64,000 bases of DNA, taken from contig NC_051063.1 in assembly GCF_004664715.2 (NCBI RefSeq), positions 117,104,829 through 117,168,828 of the forward strand, given 5' to 3'. Of this stretch, positions 26,085 to 37,082 are shown one piece after another. Numbering within the stretch: the stretch's first letter is position 1; every line of letters starts with the position of its first letter. The notes beneath the pieces are model-generated. The model searched no databases. It was given only the letters and a program-made list of their open reading frames with translations, and was not told the DNA's origin. A program made the position numbers and the translations under genes. Source of the stretch: Peromyscus leucopus (taxonomy: Eukaryota > Chordata > Mammalia > Rodentia > Cricetidae).

Positions 26085-26585
26085 TTTAGGGGCCTGCCAC
26101 CCTGATCCCAAATAAATAAAGACTTATTTTTACTTATGATTGCCTGACCTTAGCTTGGCTTGTTTCTAGCCAGCTTTTATAACTTAAATTAACCCCTTTC
26201 TCTTCTTCTATGTTATGTCTCTGGTCTTTTTACCTTTGTTTATTCTATATATCTTTCTTTCCTTCTTGCTCCATGGCTGGTTGAAAGGATGGGTGGATGG
26301 CCCCTGGCATCCTCCTCTCCTTCTCCTTTTCTCATTCCTCCTATTTTCTAGATTTCTCCTTTTTTTCTCTCTGTCTAGCAGTCCTACCTATCCATTTCCT
26401 CTGCCTAGCTATTGACCATTCAGCTCTTTAGTAGACCAATCAGTTGTTTTAGAGAGGCAAAGTAGTACATCTTTACAGAGTTAAACAAATGCAATATAAA
26501 GGAATGCAACACATCTTTGCATCATTAAGCAAATATTTCACAGCATAAACAAATGTAACATATCTTAAAATAATATTACATGGCA
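26085..26585 (-). mobile_element. LTR of the outer endogenous retroviral element (3' LTR)
   Basis: A roughly 500-bp LTR, longer than its relatives. Its right end ATGGCA is followed directly by TTTCCCCCTTTTTG, which on the minus strand is a polypurine tract just before the LTR. That makes this the 3' LTR of a minus-strand element whose internal part continues to the right. The left boundary is uncertain because it runs into a T tract. Confidence 0.6.
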
Positions 26586-27819
26586 TTTCCCCCTTTTTGT
26601 CTAAATAAAAATGAAAAGTCTTAACTTTAACATGGTAAAACCATATATAATAAAAACAGTTATGGATGTAAAACAAAAGATAACTAGACTGCTACTCACA
26701 ACTCCAAGGAGGCTACCTCGTAAAGAAGACCCTAAGAAAGACATAGGGATTGCCCAACAACAGAGAAATGGATGCGATCTGTATAAGCAAACTGGACATG
26801 AGGGGTGGGGGTAATGACGGTCAAGCGTTGGGGCAAGAGAGCTTAGGGGAGTGGGAGGTCCCAACTGGATCAAGAAAAGAGAGGGAGAGCAAGGTAAGAG
26901 AGACCATGATAACTAAATACCCCATAGGAATGGGAAGAAGCAAAGTGCTAGAGAGGTACACAGAAATCCACAAAGATACCTCATCAATAGACTACTGGCA
27001 ATGGTCAAGAGAAAGACCGAACTGACCTACTCTGGTGATCGGATGGCCAAACACCCTAACTTGTCGTGCTAGAATTCTCATTCAATGACTGACTGAAGTG
27101 GGTGCAGAGATCGGGGGGGGGGGGCAGAAAGAGGGAGGACAGGGGAATCCGTGGCTGCTATGTAAAATTAATTTAAATTATAAAATTAAATAATCATAAT
27201 AATAAAAATGATGTATTAATGAGCAGTGAAAAAACAGTTATGAAGTAAGGATTACATTTACAATATTCAGTCCATTTATATTTATCAAATTCAGAGAAAA
27301 TACTCTATTATCTATGCTAGTGATTCTGATGTTTCATGCCTAATTTACTTTCCATCTTAACTAAGGAAAAATATAGCTATATTTAGTCTTTATACTCATC
27401 AAAGACCCCAGAAGGATGTAAAATTAACTAACAACAAAGACATTTGGCTACCTGAACAGTCACCTCTAGGTTCCTCTTCAATAGTGTGTCCATCCATCTT
27501 CAGCCTACAGGCCTAGAAATTCTGGCAGACTTTTCAGTGAAGCAGGAAATTTGAAGTTCTGTCCTGCCTTGTTGCAAAGTTCACCAATCACTTTCCTCTG
27601 TGTCTTGAAGAATATTTGGCAGACTCTTCTATGAAGCAGGAATTTCATAGGACTCTCATGCCTTGTCTTGGCAAAGTTCAGCAGTCTTTTACTTGTGTCT
27701 TGCTTGTCCAGTCTATACAGCATACTGCCAAACACCAAGGCAAGATCGGTTTCTTGTCAGAATGGTTAACCTTGCCACATTGAAAGTAAACTCCCTATGG
27801 AGTTTCTTTGATGTCCATC
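26586..27819 (-). mobile_element. Outer ERV internal region, left part
   Basis: Non-coding internal sequence of a cricetid retrovirus-like element on the minus strand. It shares order and wording with 28182-28740, for example ACAATATTCAGTCCATTTATA/ACAATATCCAGTCCATTTGTA-type passages and GGAGTTTCTTTGATG. It is split by an L1 tail (26665-27229) and ends at TCCATC, where the nested element was inserted. No gag, pol or env reading frame is visible. Confidence 0.65.
26665..27229 (+). mobile_element. 5'-truncated L1 3' UTR with internal deletion
   Basis: L1 3' UTR (CTGGATCAAGAAAAGAGAGG, GATGGCCAAACACCC) ending in an AT-rich tail. Flanked by 13-bp duplications AAAAACAGTTATG (26652-26664 and 27230-27242). 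It jumps from GTGCAGAGATC straight into a G run and the terminal 3' UTR. The copies at 37083 and 44255 show that about 300 bp should lie between these two parts. Confidence 0.85.
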
Positions 27820-28181
27820 TATAGGAGGAGTTTTCCTGTCCAGACTACCTGCTCCCAAACAACGGACATAAAGTCTTAATATTTATTATAAATGCTTGGT
27901 CAATAGCTCAGGCTTTTTACTAGCTAATTCTAAGACTTAAATTAATCCATACTTCTTATCTATGTTTTACCATGTGGCTTATGGCTTGTTACCTTATTTT
28001 CTATCTGTTCTGCTTCCTCAGTGACTAGTTGGTGTCTCCTCTGTCTCTGTCCTTCTTTCTCCCAGTCTTCTTTGTCTGGCTGCCCTGCCTATACTTCCTG
28101 CCTGGCTAATGGCCTGTCAGCTTTTTATTAACCAATGAAATATTATATATGTACAGTGTATTGAAGTATTATTTCACAGCA
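27820..28181 (-). mobile_element. 3' LTR of the nested provirus
   Basis: A 362-bp LTR of the TGCTGTGG family. Its right end TTCACAGCA is followed by TTTCCCCCTTCCTG, a polypurine tract when read on the minus strand. Its outer flank TCCATC (27814-27819) pairs with CCCATC (30740-30745) as the target duplication of the nested element. Confidence 0.8.
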
Positions 28182-29043
28182 TTTCCCCCTTCCTGTCTAA
28201 TTAAAAAACAAGATTTTTTTTAACTTAGTAAAACTATATATAACAGAACAGTTATTAAGTAAGAACTGCAGTTACAATATCCAGTCCATTTGTATTTGAC
28301 AAAATTAGAGAAAATACTCCAACATCTATCCTATCTTTGTTGAGTTCAACGTTTTGTATTTAATTTACCTTTTATCATAACTGAGGAAAACTATAACTAT
28401 CCAGTCTTAAACTCCATCAAAGACCACAGAAAGGATAAAATGTTATCTAACAAAAGGGACATCTAGCTGCCTGGACAGTCACCCAGTGTTCTTCTGTAAT
28501 GTTGGGGCTTCCAACTCTAGCCAACAGGACTAGTATATCTAAAAGACTTCCAGTGAAGCAGGGAATTCCAAAATCTTGCCTTGCCTTGGCAAAGTTTGGC
28601 ATTTGCCTTTCTTGCATCCTGCTGATCTAGTTTGGATAGTATATTGTCAATAATTTAGCAAAGGCAGTTTCTTTACCCACATGTCTAGCTTTTGTCATAA
28701 AGAAAGCAAACTGCATATGGAGTTTCTTTGATGCCCATCATCTTCTCTAAAGTAGATCTGTTCTGCCAGGAGCAGACGTGTCTCACTGTCTCTAAACCCT
28801 AGGTTATTAAACATATTAAATGTCATGTTCTGTATATCTTTAAAGTGTTTGAATACCATCTATCTATCTAAATATATCTGTGTATGACCTTGAAAACGTA
28901 CCTAACATGACTATAAGTTTGACTATTACAAATAACTATTAATTTGTATTTATTAATTATACATTACATTTTTAAATGAGCTGCATAAGCACAATACCCC
29001 AAACAATAATAGAAATATAATACAGTATAAGAAAATTAACTTT

Positions 29044-29190
29044 GCTGGGTGGTGGTGACACATGCCTTTAATCCTAGTACTTGGGAGGTAGAGGCAGGCA
29101 GATCTCTGTGAGTTCAAGGCCTGCCTGAGCTGTAGAGTGAGTTTCAGGAAAGGCACAAAGCTACACAGAGAAACCCTGTCTCAAAAAAAA
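29044..29190 (+). mobile_element. B1 SINE inside the nested provirus
   Basis: Full B1 with perfect 15-bp target duplications AAGAAAATTAACTTT (29029-29043 and 29191-29205). It carries the cricetid AGGAAAGGCACAAAG variant with several CpGs decayed. Confidence 0.95.
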
Positions 29191-30039
29191 AAGAAAATTA
29201 ACTTTATATTTCTATCAATAAATCAAAATCCATACCAATGTAAAATACTTAAGATTAATATTTTTTACATTAAAGTAGTTTCAATAATCTACCCTTTTAT
29301 CCTATCATTTCTTTATTCCTTCTTTTCTTTTTAGAATTAGATACCTAAATCTAATCTTCTTTGTTCAGCTTTTTTCCTGACCATTACGAATAGCAACTTG
29401 TAACAAATCCCCCTTAAATAATAACAAACATCCATAACCAATATTTGAAAATGTGGATATTGTTTTCTCTAGATAGCTTCCTGTTGTTTGGAGGTCCTAG
29501 TGATCTTTGAGGGAACCTTGAGAAAATCAGGATAATTGTTAGGTAATGGCTGGAGTAGTCTGTGAGGCTGGATCATCTCAGTCAGCCTTGAAGCTGTTTT
29601 GGATGTTGGGCCACCTGTTCCATATGTTTTTATTGGTGTCTGGTTATCTTTTTCTGAAAATATATAAACTTTTAAAAGTAACATACATATCTGCATTAAT
29701 ACAAGTATAGGTTGTACATTATATACAAGTTGGTTAAAGATGATTTTTTGTTATGTGTTTGAGCAGGTAAAATATACATCACACGTCTTTTATATTTTAG
29801 GTTTATTTCTTTATATGTAGCCAGAATTTTCAGACAGTATTCCTCAATCATACCTGATTTTCCTTAAGCCAGAATGAATCCACAGCTTCTTATTTACCAT
29901 GGAAACAAAAGCATAACCTCTCCTCAAAGCAACATACATTTTGACCTAAATTTTGAAGTCAAGATTTTTAAAAATACATATGTTGTTTGAATCTAGCAGT
30001 TTTCATAACTCAGTGTCTCTTAGCAGCCAAAAATTTAAA

Positions 30040-30240
30040 GACAACACATGATCTGGACCAATGAGGGACAATTATGTCTTTCCAGCAGATGCATATTCAT
30101 CAGACCACCCCCCAAGGTGGGGTGGAGGGTATATAAGGCTTGCCTCTTTGTGAATAAACAGAGCTTGTTTCGACATTCTCCCAGAGTCTGTGTGGTTTGA
30201 CTCTGTGCCTACTTGGCCTCCTCCCCAAAAAGGGACAACA
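30040..30240 (+). promoter_or_regulatory. Promoter-like LTR fragment in the provirus
   Basis: Plus-strand core-promoter layout: CCAAT at 30058-30062, the hairpin-forming ACCACCCCCCAAGGTGGGGT, TATATAAGG at 30130-30138, AATAAA at 30153-30158, and an LTR-like end GGGACAACA at 30240. Its orientation is opposite to the provirus. It is probably the 3' part of another LTR. Its left end and target duplication could not be defined. Confidence 0.5.
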
Positions 30241-30384
30241 GCACAGGACCCTGCTATACTGCATTATGTCTGGTGTGAAACTGTGAGACTAGGAAGTTGT
30301 GTCTGATTTCATTTTTGTGTGTTAGAATCTCTTAAAAGCTTTCTTAGGTCTTATATGGATCTACACCAGACAGTGGGTACCATA

Positions 30385-30739
30385 TGTAGGTGGAGTTTTC
30401 CTGTCCTGACCACCTGCTCCCAAATGAAAGATAAGCAGTTTTAATATTTATTATAAATGCTTGGTTTATAGCTCAGGCTTACACTTAAATTAACCCTTAA
30501 ATTAAATTTCTTATCTATGTTTCACCATGTGACTAATGGCTTGTTACCTCATGTTCTACACTTCTTGTTTCCTTGGTGGCTGGTTGGCATCTCCTCTGAC
30601 TCCCCATTTCATCCTCCCAGAGTTCTCTATGTCTGGTTCTCCCACCTATACTTCCTGCCTGGCAACTTACTTGTCAGCTTTTTATTAACCAATGAAAGTA
30701 TTACATATTCACAGTGTACAGAAGGATTATTCCACAGCA
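30385..30739 (-). mobile_element. 5' LTR of the nested provirus
   Basis: A 355-bp LTR that starts TGTAGGTGG and ends TCCACAGCA, a close relative of the LTR at 27820. The sequence to its left is internal provirus. To its right the outer element resumes with CCCATCATCC. Confidence 0.8.
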
Positions 30740-31600
30740 CCCATCATCCTTTTATGAAGTAAATTGGTGCTGACAGGAGCAAATGTGTCTCATTGTCATG
30801 AAAAACCTTAGGTTATTAAGCATCTTAAATACCATCTTCTGTAGGTCTTTGAATTATTTAAAAAAATCATCTATCTAAAAATATACCTATTTAACCTAAT
30901 AGATTAACTACAAAACTCATTTCTTAATTATATATTACATTTTTAAATGAGCTTCATAAGCACAATACCTGAGTGAAACTTATATACAGTATAACAAAAA
31001 TAACTCTAAATTTGTCTCAGTATACCAAAATTCATGCCAAAACAAAATATCTGAGATTAATAGTTGTTTTTTCTATAATATATTAATAGTTGTTCTTTTT
31101 ATTCTATATTCCTATGTTCTCCCAAATAATAACAAGCACCCATATCCCACCAAATAGCCAACAACCACCCATCCTATCTCTTGGAATGTGGGCATCATCT
31201 TCTATAGACTGCTTCTTGATGTCTGTGAGCAAAGGCATCTTTAGGAATTCCTCAGAAAATTGAGAAAATGGACAAGTCTTGGCAAGACCAACTGTTACCT
31301 TTGTTAATATATTTCACCTATCAAGGTTCAGGAGGTCTTCCCCAATCAAACCTGATACATATTAATCCTGAAGGAATTCACAGCCTCTCATTTCCTGTGG
31401 AAACAAAAGCAAAAACTCTTCTCCAACGTATTGGATTTTTCAAGTTATATTTTAAAGTTAAGACATTCTTAAAACATATAGGCTAGTTCATTTTAACAGT
31501 CCCTATTTCAACAATACCATGTCTCTTAGCAACTGTCATTTGCTTATTAGCAATAAAAAAAATCATTGTCAATACAGCAACATACAGGATCTAGACTCCT
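30740..31600 (-). mobile_element. Outer ERV internal region, right part
   Basis: It continues the outer element after the nested insertion. GGAGCAAATGTGTCTCATTG corresponds to GGAGCAGACGTGTCTCACTG at 28770-28789 in the nested copy, and AAATGAGCTTCATAAGCAC to AAATGAGCTGCATAAGCAC. The right end is not defined, and I see no matching 5' LTR, so this copy is 5'-truncated. Confidence 0.65.
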
Positions 31601-31865
31601 TGTGAATTTCTCATGTACACTTGACTTATTCTTTTTTTATATATTACTTTGCTTCTCTCTCTGTAAAGACTTTATTATTTTTAAACTACTTACTTTTTTC
31701 TATGACTGCCTATATCCTTCCTCTATTCTTAACCCTACACACACTGTTAAACATACTGTAACCTGCCTAGAGGTATTCCCCCCTATTTTACTGCATATCT
31801 TTTAGGCTTTGTTTGACTGCATGAGCCTTTACACTGCTAAGTGGCATAGCTAGGACCTCCACAGC

Positions 31866-32015
31866 AACCTATGGAAGCCAGAAGACACTGTGGATCCCTG
31901 GACCACACAGTAGATTATCAGTTACCTAATGTAGGTCCTGGGAACTAAACTTGAGTCTTCTGGAAGAACAGAAGGCACCCTTACCTGCTGATATACCTTT
32001 CCAACTGCCTTCCCC
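31866..32015 (-). mobile_element. B3/B2-type SINE, diverged
   Basis: Plus-strand hallmarks of a minus-strand B3: GCCAGAAGACACTGTGGATC, CCTGGGAACTAAACTTGAGT and TCTTCTGGAAGAACAG. Confidence 0.65.
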
Positions 32016-32369
32016 CCTTTAAGGTATATTTTTTATGTTTCATCTTTTTTTAGAGTGGAAATGATGATAAGTGTTTGGCAAAGTTAAATAAAGAAACATA
32101 TTTTCTTCCACTGAATGGTAGGATGACTTCTAGAGTTACATTATTTGGAGCATTATTGTCATTTGGTTGTACCTCTTTTCAATCTGCTAATGTCCTATGT
32201 GAGAAGTCAGTAATCTGAGATACTAAGATGGTATTGTAAAGAGAATGAGAGAAAGTATATCTGTCAATGTCACAAGTTCAAATTGACAAAAGTTAATATT
32301 AGTTGTAATTTAACCTGTTTTAACTCCTTCATACACATCCCTGGATCTCAGGTATACCTTACTAATACC

Positions 32370-32650
32370 TACCTGTATTAGTAAGATATTCATTTTAATG
32401 GTTAAGTAATATTCTGATGTATGCATAAAGCATATTTTATCTATTCATAATCTTGTTGATTGAGCATCCAGGTGATTGCACCCTTAAGTTTCATGAATAA
32501 TGGTATAGCCATTATACTTCCACATGAACATGTTTTTCTTTCAGTTGAATATACATGTAGAAGTGAAATACCTGATAATATGGTAAATAAGTTTAATGAA
32601 AATATTTTACAGTGAAATTTGTCAGAGTATATCCTATTCTTCATGAGTAT
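32370..32650 (-). mobile_element. Old L1 3' fragment, antisense
   Basis: Resembles antisense mammal-wide L1 near its 3' end: ATTCATAATCTTGTTGATTG, CATGAATAATGGTATAGCC, then a weak match to the AGTGAAATACCTGATAATAT stretch. Highly diverged. Confidence 0.5.
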
Positions 32651-32699
32651 AGTCATATAGGGTAAATTCTATAAAAATGTGTAGAGGCCAAAGTATGGC

Positions 32700-34069
32700 T
32701 GCCCAAGAGGAAAGTACAGTGTGACTATGAAAGATAACAGAGAAAAGATATTACTGCTTCTGAAGGTGGTAGAAATATTATCTCTGTGTGGAAAAAAATC
32801 AATGCACAATGAAAACTACTGTGTAGAGATTGTATGAGAAATCTGCATGTGAGAATCAAATCTCCATGTAACTATTAAAAGGAATGAGAAAACACATTAT
32901 CATCTCTTGTACAGTCTAAAATATATAAAATAATCAAACCACATGGGATCATTTGTCATAGTCCTTTGCTTAGTCTTGTTATTTGCTCCAACAGTTTCCT
33001 GAATTCTCTACAGCTCCATGATTGGGACTTTATCAGCTCCTTTTATTTGCACTGAGATTATAGATTACATGGCTGTCTTCACATTCCATTGCTATTCCTT
33101 TGGGAGGGAAAGTAATATAGTATTCATAATTATTTTCATGGGCCAAGCAGAGTCTGGAACATAGTAGAAAAAATTAATATGTCATACAGACTAATATTTT
33201 TAAAAATTGCACTAAGATAGTTAAATAATTTTAATAAGGAGACATAGAAGAATATTTAATTTAAAAGTATCAGTCCTATGAAATGACAACTTAAGATTGT
33301 TTTTATTTGAAATAGCACCAGCCTAACATTTCCAAACACACATGGCCTCTTAATTTTATCACAAAGATATTTGTAAAGACATGGATAACAACAAATTGTG
33401 CACTGTCTTCTAAAGTAGACACTAACATTCAAAAGGCCAAAGAAAGATACCATATGAGTCACAGAACTGGGTAAAATAAATAGGAGTGTAAAGAACTACC
33501 TGAACAGATTTATAGTCATGAGTTACTTTTTGACATGAATATTTCTATGCATATTAAAGTAGTTGTGGAGATGACTTCTCTCCTTCCATTACTCTGGGAT
33601 TGTCTTTGGAGGCACGCCATTCTTTCAAAACAGAAAAATGGACTCTCTTTTGTTGCTGTGTTAGAGATGAAAGTTTTTCCTTCCATGACTAAACCCAAAT
33701 ATGAACGTCTACACAATGTATTGCAATCCTAAGCAAATTTTAAAGGTTTTGTCTGTACTTACTTATGTGTGTCATCCAAGTGTAACTGGGTCAGTGTTTG
33801 GACAATCCTTCAGATACACTAACATATCAGAACTTAAGAATTTAAATCAATTTAAAAAGTATATTGCCTATTAAATTTAGATTGAAGAGAAAACCAAGAG
33901 AACATTTAATTGAAGGCTTCAAGATAATCTTATTGTGTTCATAATGTTATCATTCACTGTTTTTCTTTTCTTGAAAATTAAACTTAATTGTACAACTTTC
34001 CCTTTTCCTTGCCCCTCTCATTTACTCTCCTCTCCTGTTGCTCCAAGAAGAAAAAAACCTAAAAATATG
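32700..34069. other. Intergenic, no recognised content
   Basis: AT-rich DNA with no recognised gene or repeat, apart from a weak T/C-rich stretch near 33960-34045. Confidence 0.4.
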
Positions 34070-34265
34070 GATTGAATAAATGGCTCACCAGTTGGGAGCA
34101 CTTGTTAATCTTAAAGAGGATCCAGCTAGGACTCCTACCAACCACACTGCAGTTCACAACCGTCTGCAACTCCAGTTCTGGGCATCGCTTGCCCTTTTCT
34201 TGCTTCTTTAATCATTGCACACATATGGTGCACACAGAGACAAACAGGTAAATTCACTCATAAAT
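34070..34265 (+). mobile_element. B3-type SINE, diverged
   Basis: Plus-strand B3 order: AAATGGCTCACCAGTTGGGAG, then CCGTCTGCAACTCCAGTTCT, then GGTGCACACAGAGAC. No clean tail. Confidence 0.6.
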
Positions 34266-34609
34266 GAAATTTAAAATGAGACAAAATGTCACTAATTTTG
34301 TTCTTATTTGGAAAACCGAATCTTAATTGCAGCAGACATATTCTTTCAGGCTTTGGTGAAAGAATGAGTCATAACTACTTCTACCTGGTCCACTTGGGGT
34401 CCATCAACCAGGGTTCCAACTCATCCTTTCTTTGCCTTTTTCTTTTTCCTGTTGCAAGCTGCTCCAAACATTCAGTGGTTTTAGTCATACTTGAACTTGA
34501 ATAACTGAAACCCTTACTGGGAAACATAAACACCTGGAAGGATCACTCGGAGGCTGTAACTTCAGTCGTGAGAGATCTGAAAGTGTTGTTTCATTATTTT
34601 TTTTTTATT

Positions 34610-34905
34610 TAAGAATTTTTTTATTCATTTTACATACCAACCCCAGATTTCCCTCTCATCCCTCCTCCTGCTCCCCCTCTTCTCTCCAAACCATCCCCTA
34701 TCCCCTCCTCCAAAAGGGTAAGCCCTACCATGGGGAGTCAGGAAAGCCTGGTACTTTCAGTGTAGGCAGGACCAAGGCCCTGACCCCTGCATCAAGGCTC
34801 AGCAAGGCATCCCACCATAGGTAATGGGCTCCAAAAAGCCAGGTCTTACACTGGGAATAGAAGCTAATCCTACTGCCAGGGGCCCCTCAAACAGATGTTT
34901 ACTAG
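34610..34905 (-). mobile_element. L1 3' UTR fragment, antisense
   Basis: On the minus strand this matches the 3' UTR seen at 44255-44800. Plus-strand hallmarks are GGTAATGGGCTCCAAAAAGC and ACTGCCAGGGGCCCCTCAAA. It begins with a T-rich stretch corresponding to the poly(A) tail. Confidence 0.75.
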
Positions 34906-34943
34906 GGATACTAAGATTTCTCGAAGAAGATTCTTTGCTTCCT

Positions 34944-35150
34944 AAAAGGAAAAGAAAAGAAGCAAGGAAGGAAGAAGGCAAGTGGGGAGGGATGAAGGAG
35001 GAAGAAAGAAAAGAAGGAAGAAGGGGGGAAGAAGGGAGGGAGGGAGGGAGGGAGGGAGGGAGGGAGGGAGGGAGGGAGGGAGGAAAAGGGAGGGAGAGAG
35101 GGAAGGAGGAAGGCAGTGGAAGGGAGGGAGGAATGAACAAAGGAAGGAAG
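34944..35150 (+). repeat. Long purine tract with (GGGA)n core
   Basis: About 200 bp that is nearly all A/G on the plus strand, with about 11 GGGA units at 35037-35083. It lies between two L1-derived segments. Confidence 0.95.
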
Positions 35151-35365
35151 TCTGCTAGAAACCCAGAAACTAAGTTTGAGCTGAAGGCTGCGATCTTGGG
35201 CTCATCTTTTCATTTGAAGAACTTTCTATAACCTCTCTGATGGGTTATAATACCCACACCCTTAATTTTGCTTTGTGTCACTCAATGCATGAACTCAGAG
35301 AATAAGTCCTTGTGCTTCTGGAGTCAGATTCTAAAATCAAATCCCATCTTTAAGAGATGTTCAGA

Positions 35366-35620
35366 CAGCCAACTCATGCAACCTGGGACTTATGCAGGGA
35401 CACTTGGCTCAATCTGGGACGAGGGGACTGGACCTGCCTGGACTGAGTCTATCAGGTTGATCTCAGTCCTCAGGGGAGACCTTGATCTGGAGGAGGTGGG
35501 AATGGAGGGTGGGCTGGGGGGAAGGGGAGGGGGGCAGGAAGGGAGAGAACAAGGGAATCTGTGGCTATTATGTAGAACTGAATAGTATTGTAAAATAAAA
35601 AATAAAATATATATAAAAAA
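35366..35620 (+). mobile_element. Short, recent L1 3' end insertion
   Basis: A 255-bp L1 3' UTR terminus with an A-rich tail. Perfect 13-bp duplications AGAGATGTTCAGA lie at 35353-35365 and 35621-35633. It closely matches the reverse complement of 37083-37330. Confidence 0.93.
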
Positions 35621-36205
35621 AGAGATGTTCAGATATATATTGTTTTTAGTTTTTCTTCCAAACTGACTTTTAGAACTCTTTCCTTTAAATTCTCTTCCTC
35701 ATTCATAAGCTATTCAAAACATCTGTGGTTTCTAATTAGGTCTTCCAGCCTGAGATTCTGCATGGTCTCCACTGTTGCTAGAACTAGCCATTCCTGTGCC
35801 CTCTGCCAGATCCATAGAGTCACCTGTCTTTTTAGTTATGTTCTTGGGAATGTATTGATTTAAGGAGTCCTTTTATTATTGTGTTGAATTTTAGTAGAAA
35901 ATTAAGTTAAATTTACTTCAACTAAATTCCAATAACAGATTTTCCAATAATAATTTTTCTACTTACTATGGTAAATCTTGTTTTCATTTAATATTTTTAA
36001 TTTCTTCTCTAATTCCTTCAGCTAAAATTCATTGATATTTTTAACACTATTCACAAATATTATTTTCTGTTGCTTTTTATATTGGACTTGTTTGGTTTCA
36101 TTCTGAAAGAAAGTAAATTGAACTCATAAAATTACTCATGTAGATGTTTCCTAGTTTTATTATTTGTAACAGATCAAAATATAAGGTGTGTACTCCTGGA
36201 TATTT

Positions 36206-36206
36206 T

Positions 36207-36246
<40 letters not shown>

Positions 36247-36266
36247 TAGATAGATAGATATAGATA
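36206..36266. repeat. (GATA)n microsatellite
   Basis: About 9 pure GATA units followed by GATATA variants. Confidence 0.96.
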
Positions 36267-36462
36267 TCCCAATTTCGTTGTTTTTCAGGTGATCATGGAG
36301 TCTGCTTCTTGTGAGTCCATTTTTTACAAATTACATTTCCCTTATATGCATATTTAAATAAGATTTTATTTCTAAATGTAATATTTGATAGAATTCTTTC
36401 TACACTTTCATTTAATACCCTTGTTTTTATGATTGTGTTTCACCCACTTAAAAGGAAAAAAA

Positions 36463-36667
36463 ATTGATATTCTTTGATTTTATGTGTATGAGTATTTTGC
36501 CTCCATGTATGAATGCACATCATGCCTAAAGAGTCCAGAAAAGGGCATCAGAACCCCTGAAACTGGAGTTACAGATGGTTGTCAACCATCACATGAGTAC
36601 TTGGAACTGAATCTGGGTCCCCTGCAAGAGGAGCAGATTCTCTTAACTACTTAGTCATCTTTCCAGC
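36463..36667 (-). mobile_element. B3/B2-type SINE
   Basis: Minus-strand B3: plus-strand AAAAGGGCATCAGAACCCC, AACTGGAGTTACAGATGG and CTTAACTACTTAGTCATC are in the expected order. Confidence 0.82.
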
Positions 36668-37082
36668 CTCTGTTCCTGTGACTTTAACCTTTCCCATGTT
36701 AGATCTCAAGTTCGGCTCAATGAGTAGATGCATAGACTTTCATAAAATGACTAGCTCTCTAGTAATTTAATTCGTTCTTACCTCTATAGGTGATGGTGCT
36801 TTTATTCTTAACACTTTCAGCTTTAAGTCATGTTTGTGGTATGTATTATTGTGTTTCACTTTATTGTTAAAACAATAAAGGTAGTATCAATCATGATTGC
36901 CTAGCAGCCAATGAATGCATAGTTTCCTGTATCCTTTATTGACATTTTAAAACTATGCAATTAAATTACCCATAACTGTGTAGTTTCCTATAAGATTTCC
37001 ATGGCCATAAAGAAGTGTGAAAACAGACCAGACACAAAACTACATGTGAAACACGCCACTCTGGTTCTGCATGGGATTTTTA

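Larger units (their letters stand above)
28182..30384 (-). mobile_element. Nested provirus internal region, non-coding
   Basis: About 2.2 kb between two LTRs, including a B1 (29044-29190). It has a polypurine tract next to the left LTR. Next to the right LTR is a weak tRNA-primer-like stretch, TGGTACCCACTGTCTGG on the minus strand. That stretch matches only loosely the lysine-type TGGCGCCCA start used by class II retroviruses. There is no long reading frame, so the element was either non-autonomous or is very decayed. The total length minus the B1 (about 2.8 kb) is reminiscent of mys elements of deer mice, but identity is not shown. Confidence 0.7.

Noticed and set aside
34799..35231. Overlapping frames of 113 and 135 codons rich in Pro/Ser/Leu or Lys/Glu/Gly
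   Set aside because: They are readings of the purine tract and the flanking L1 3' UTR, low-complexity on both strands.
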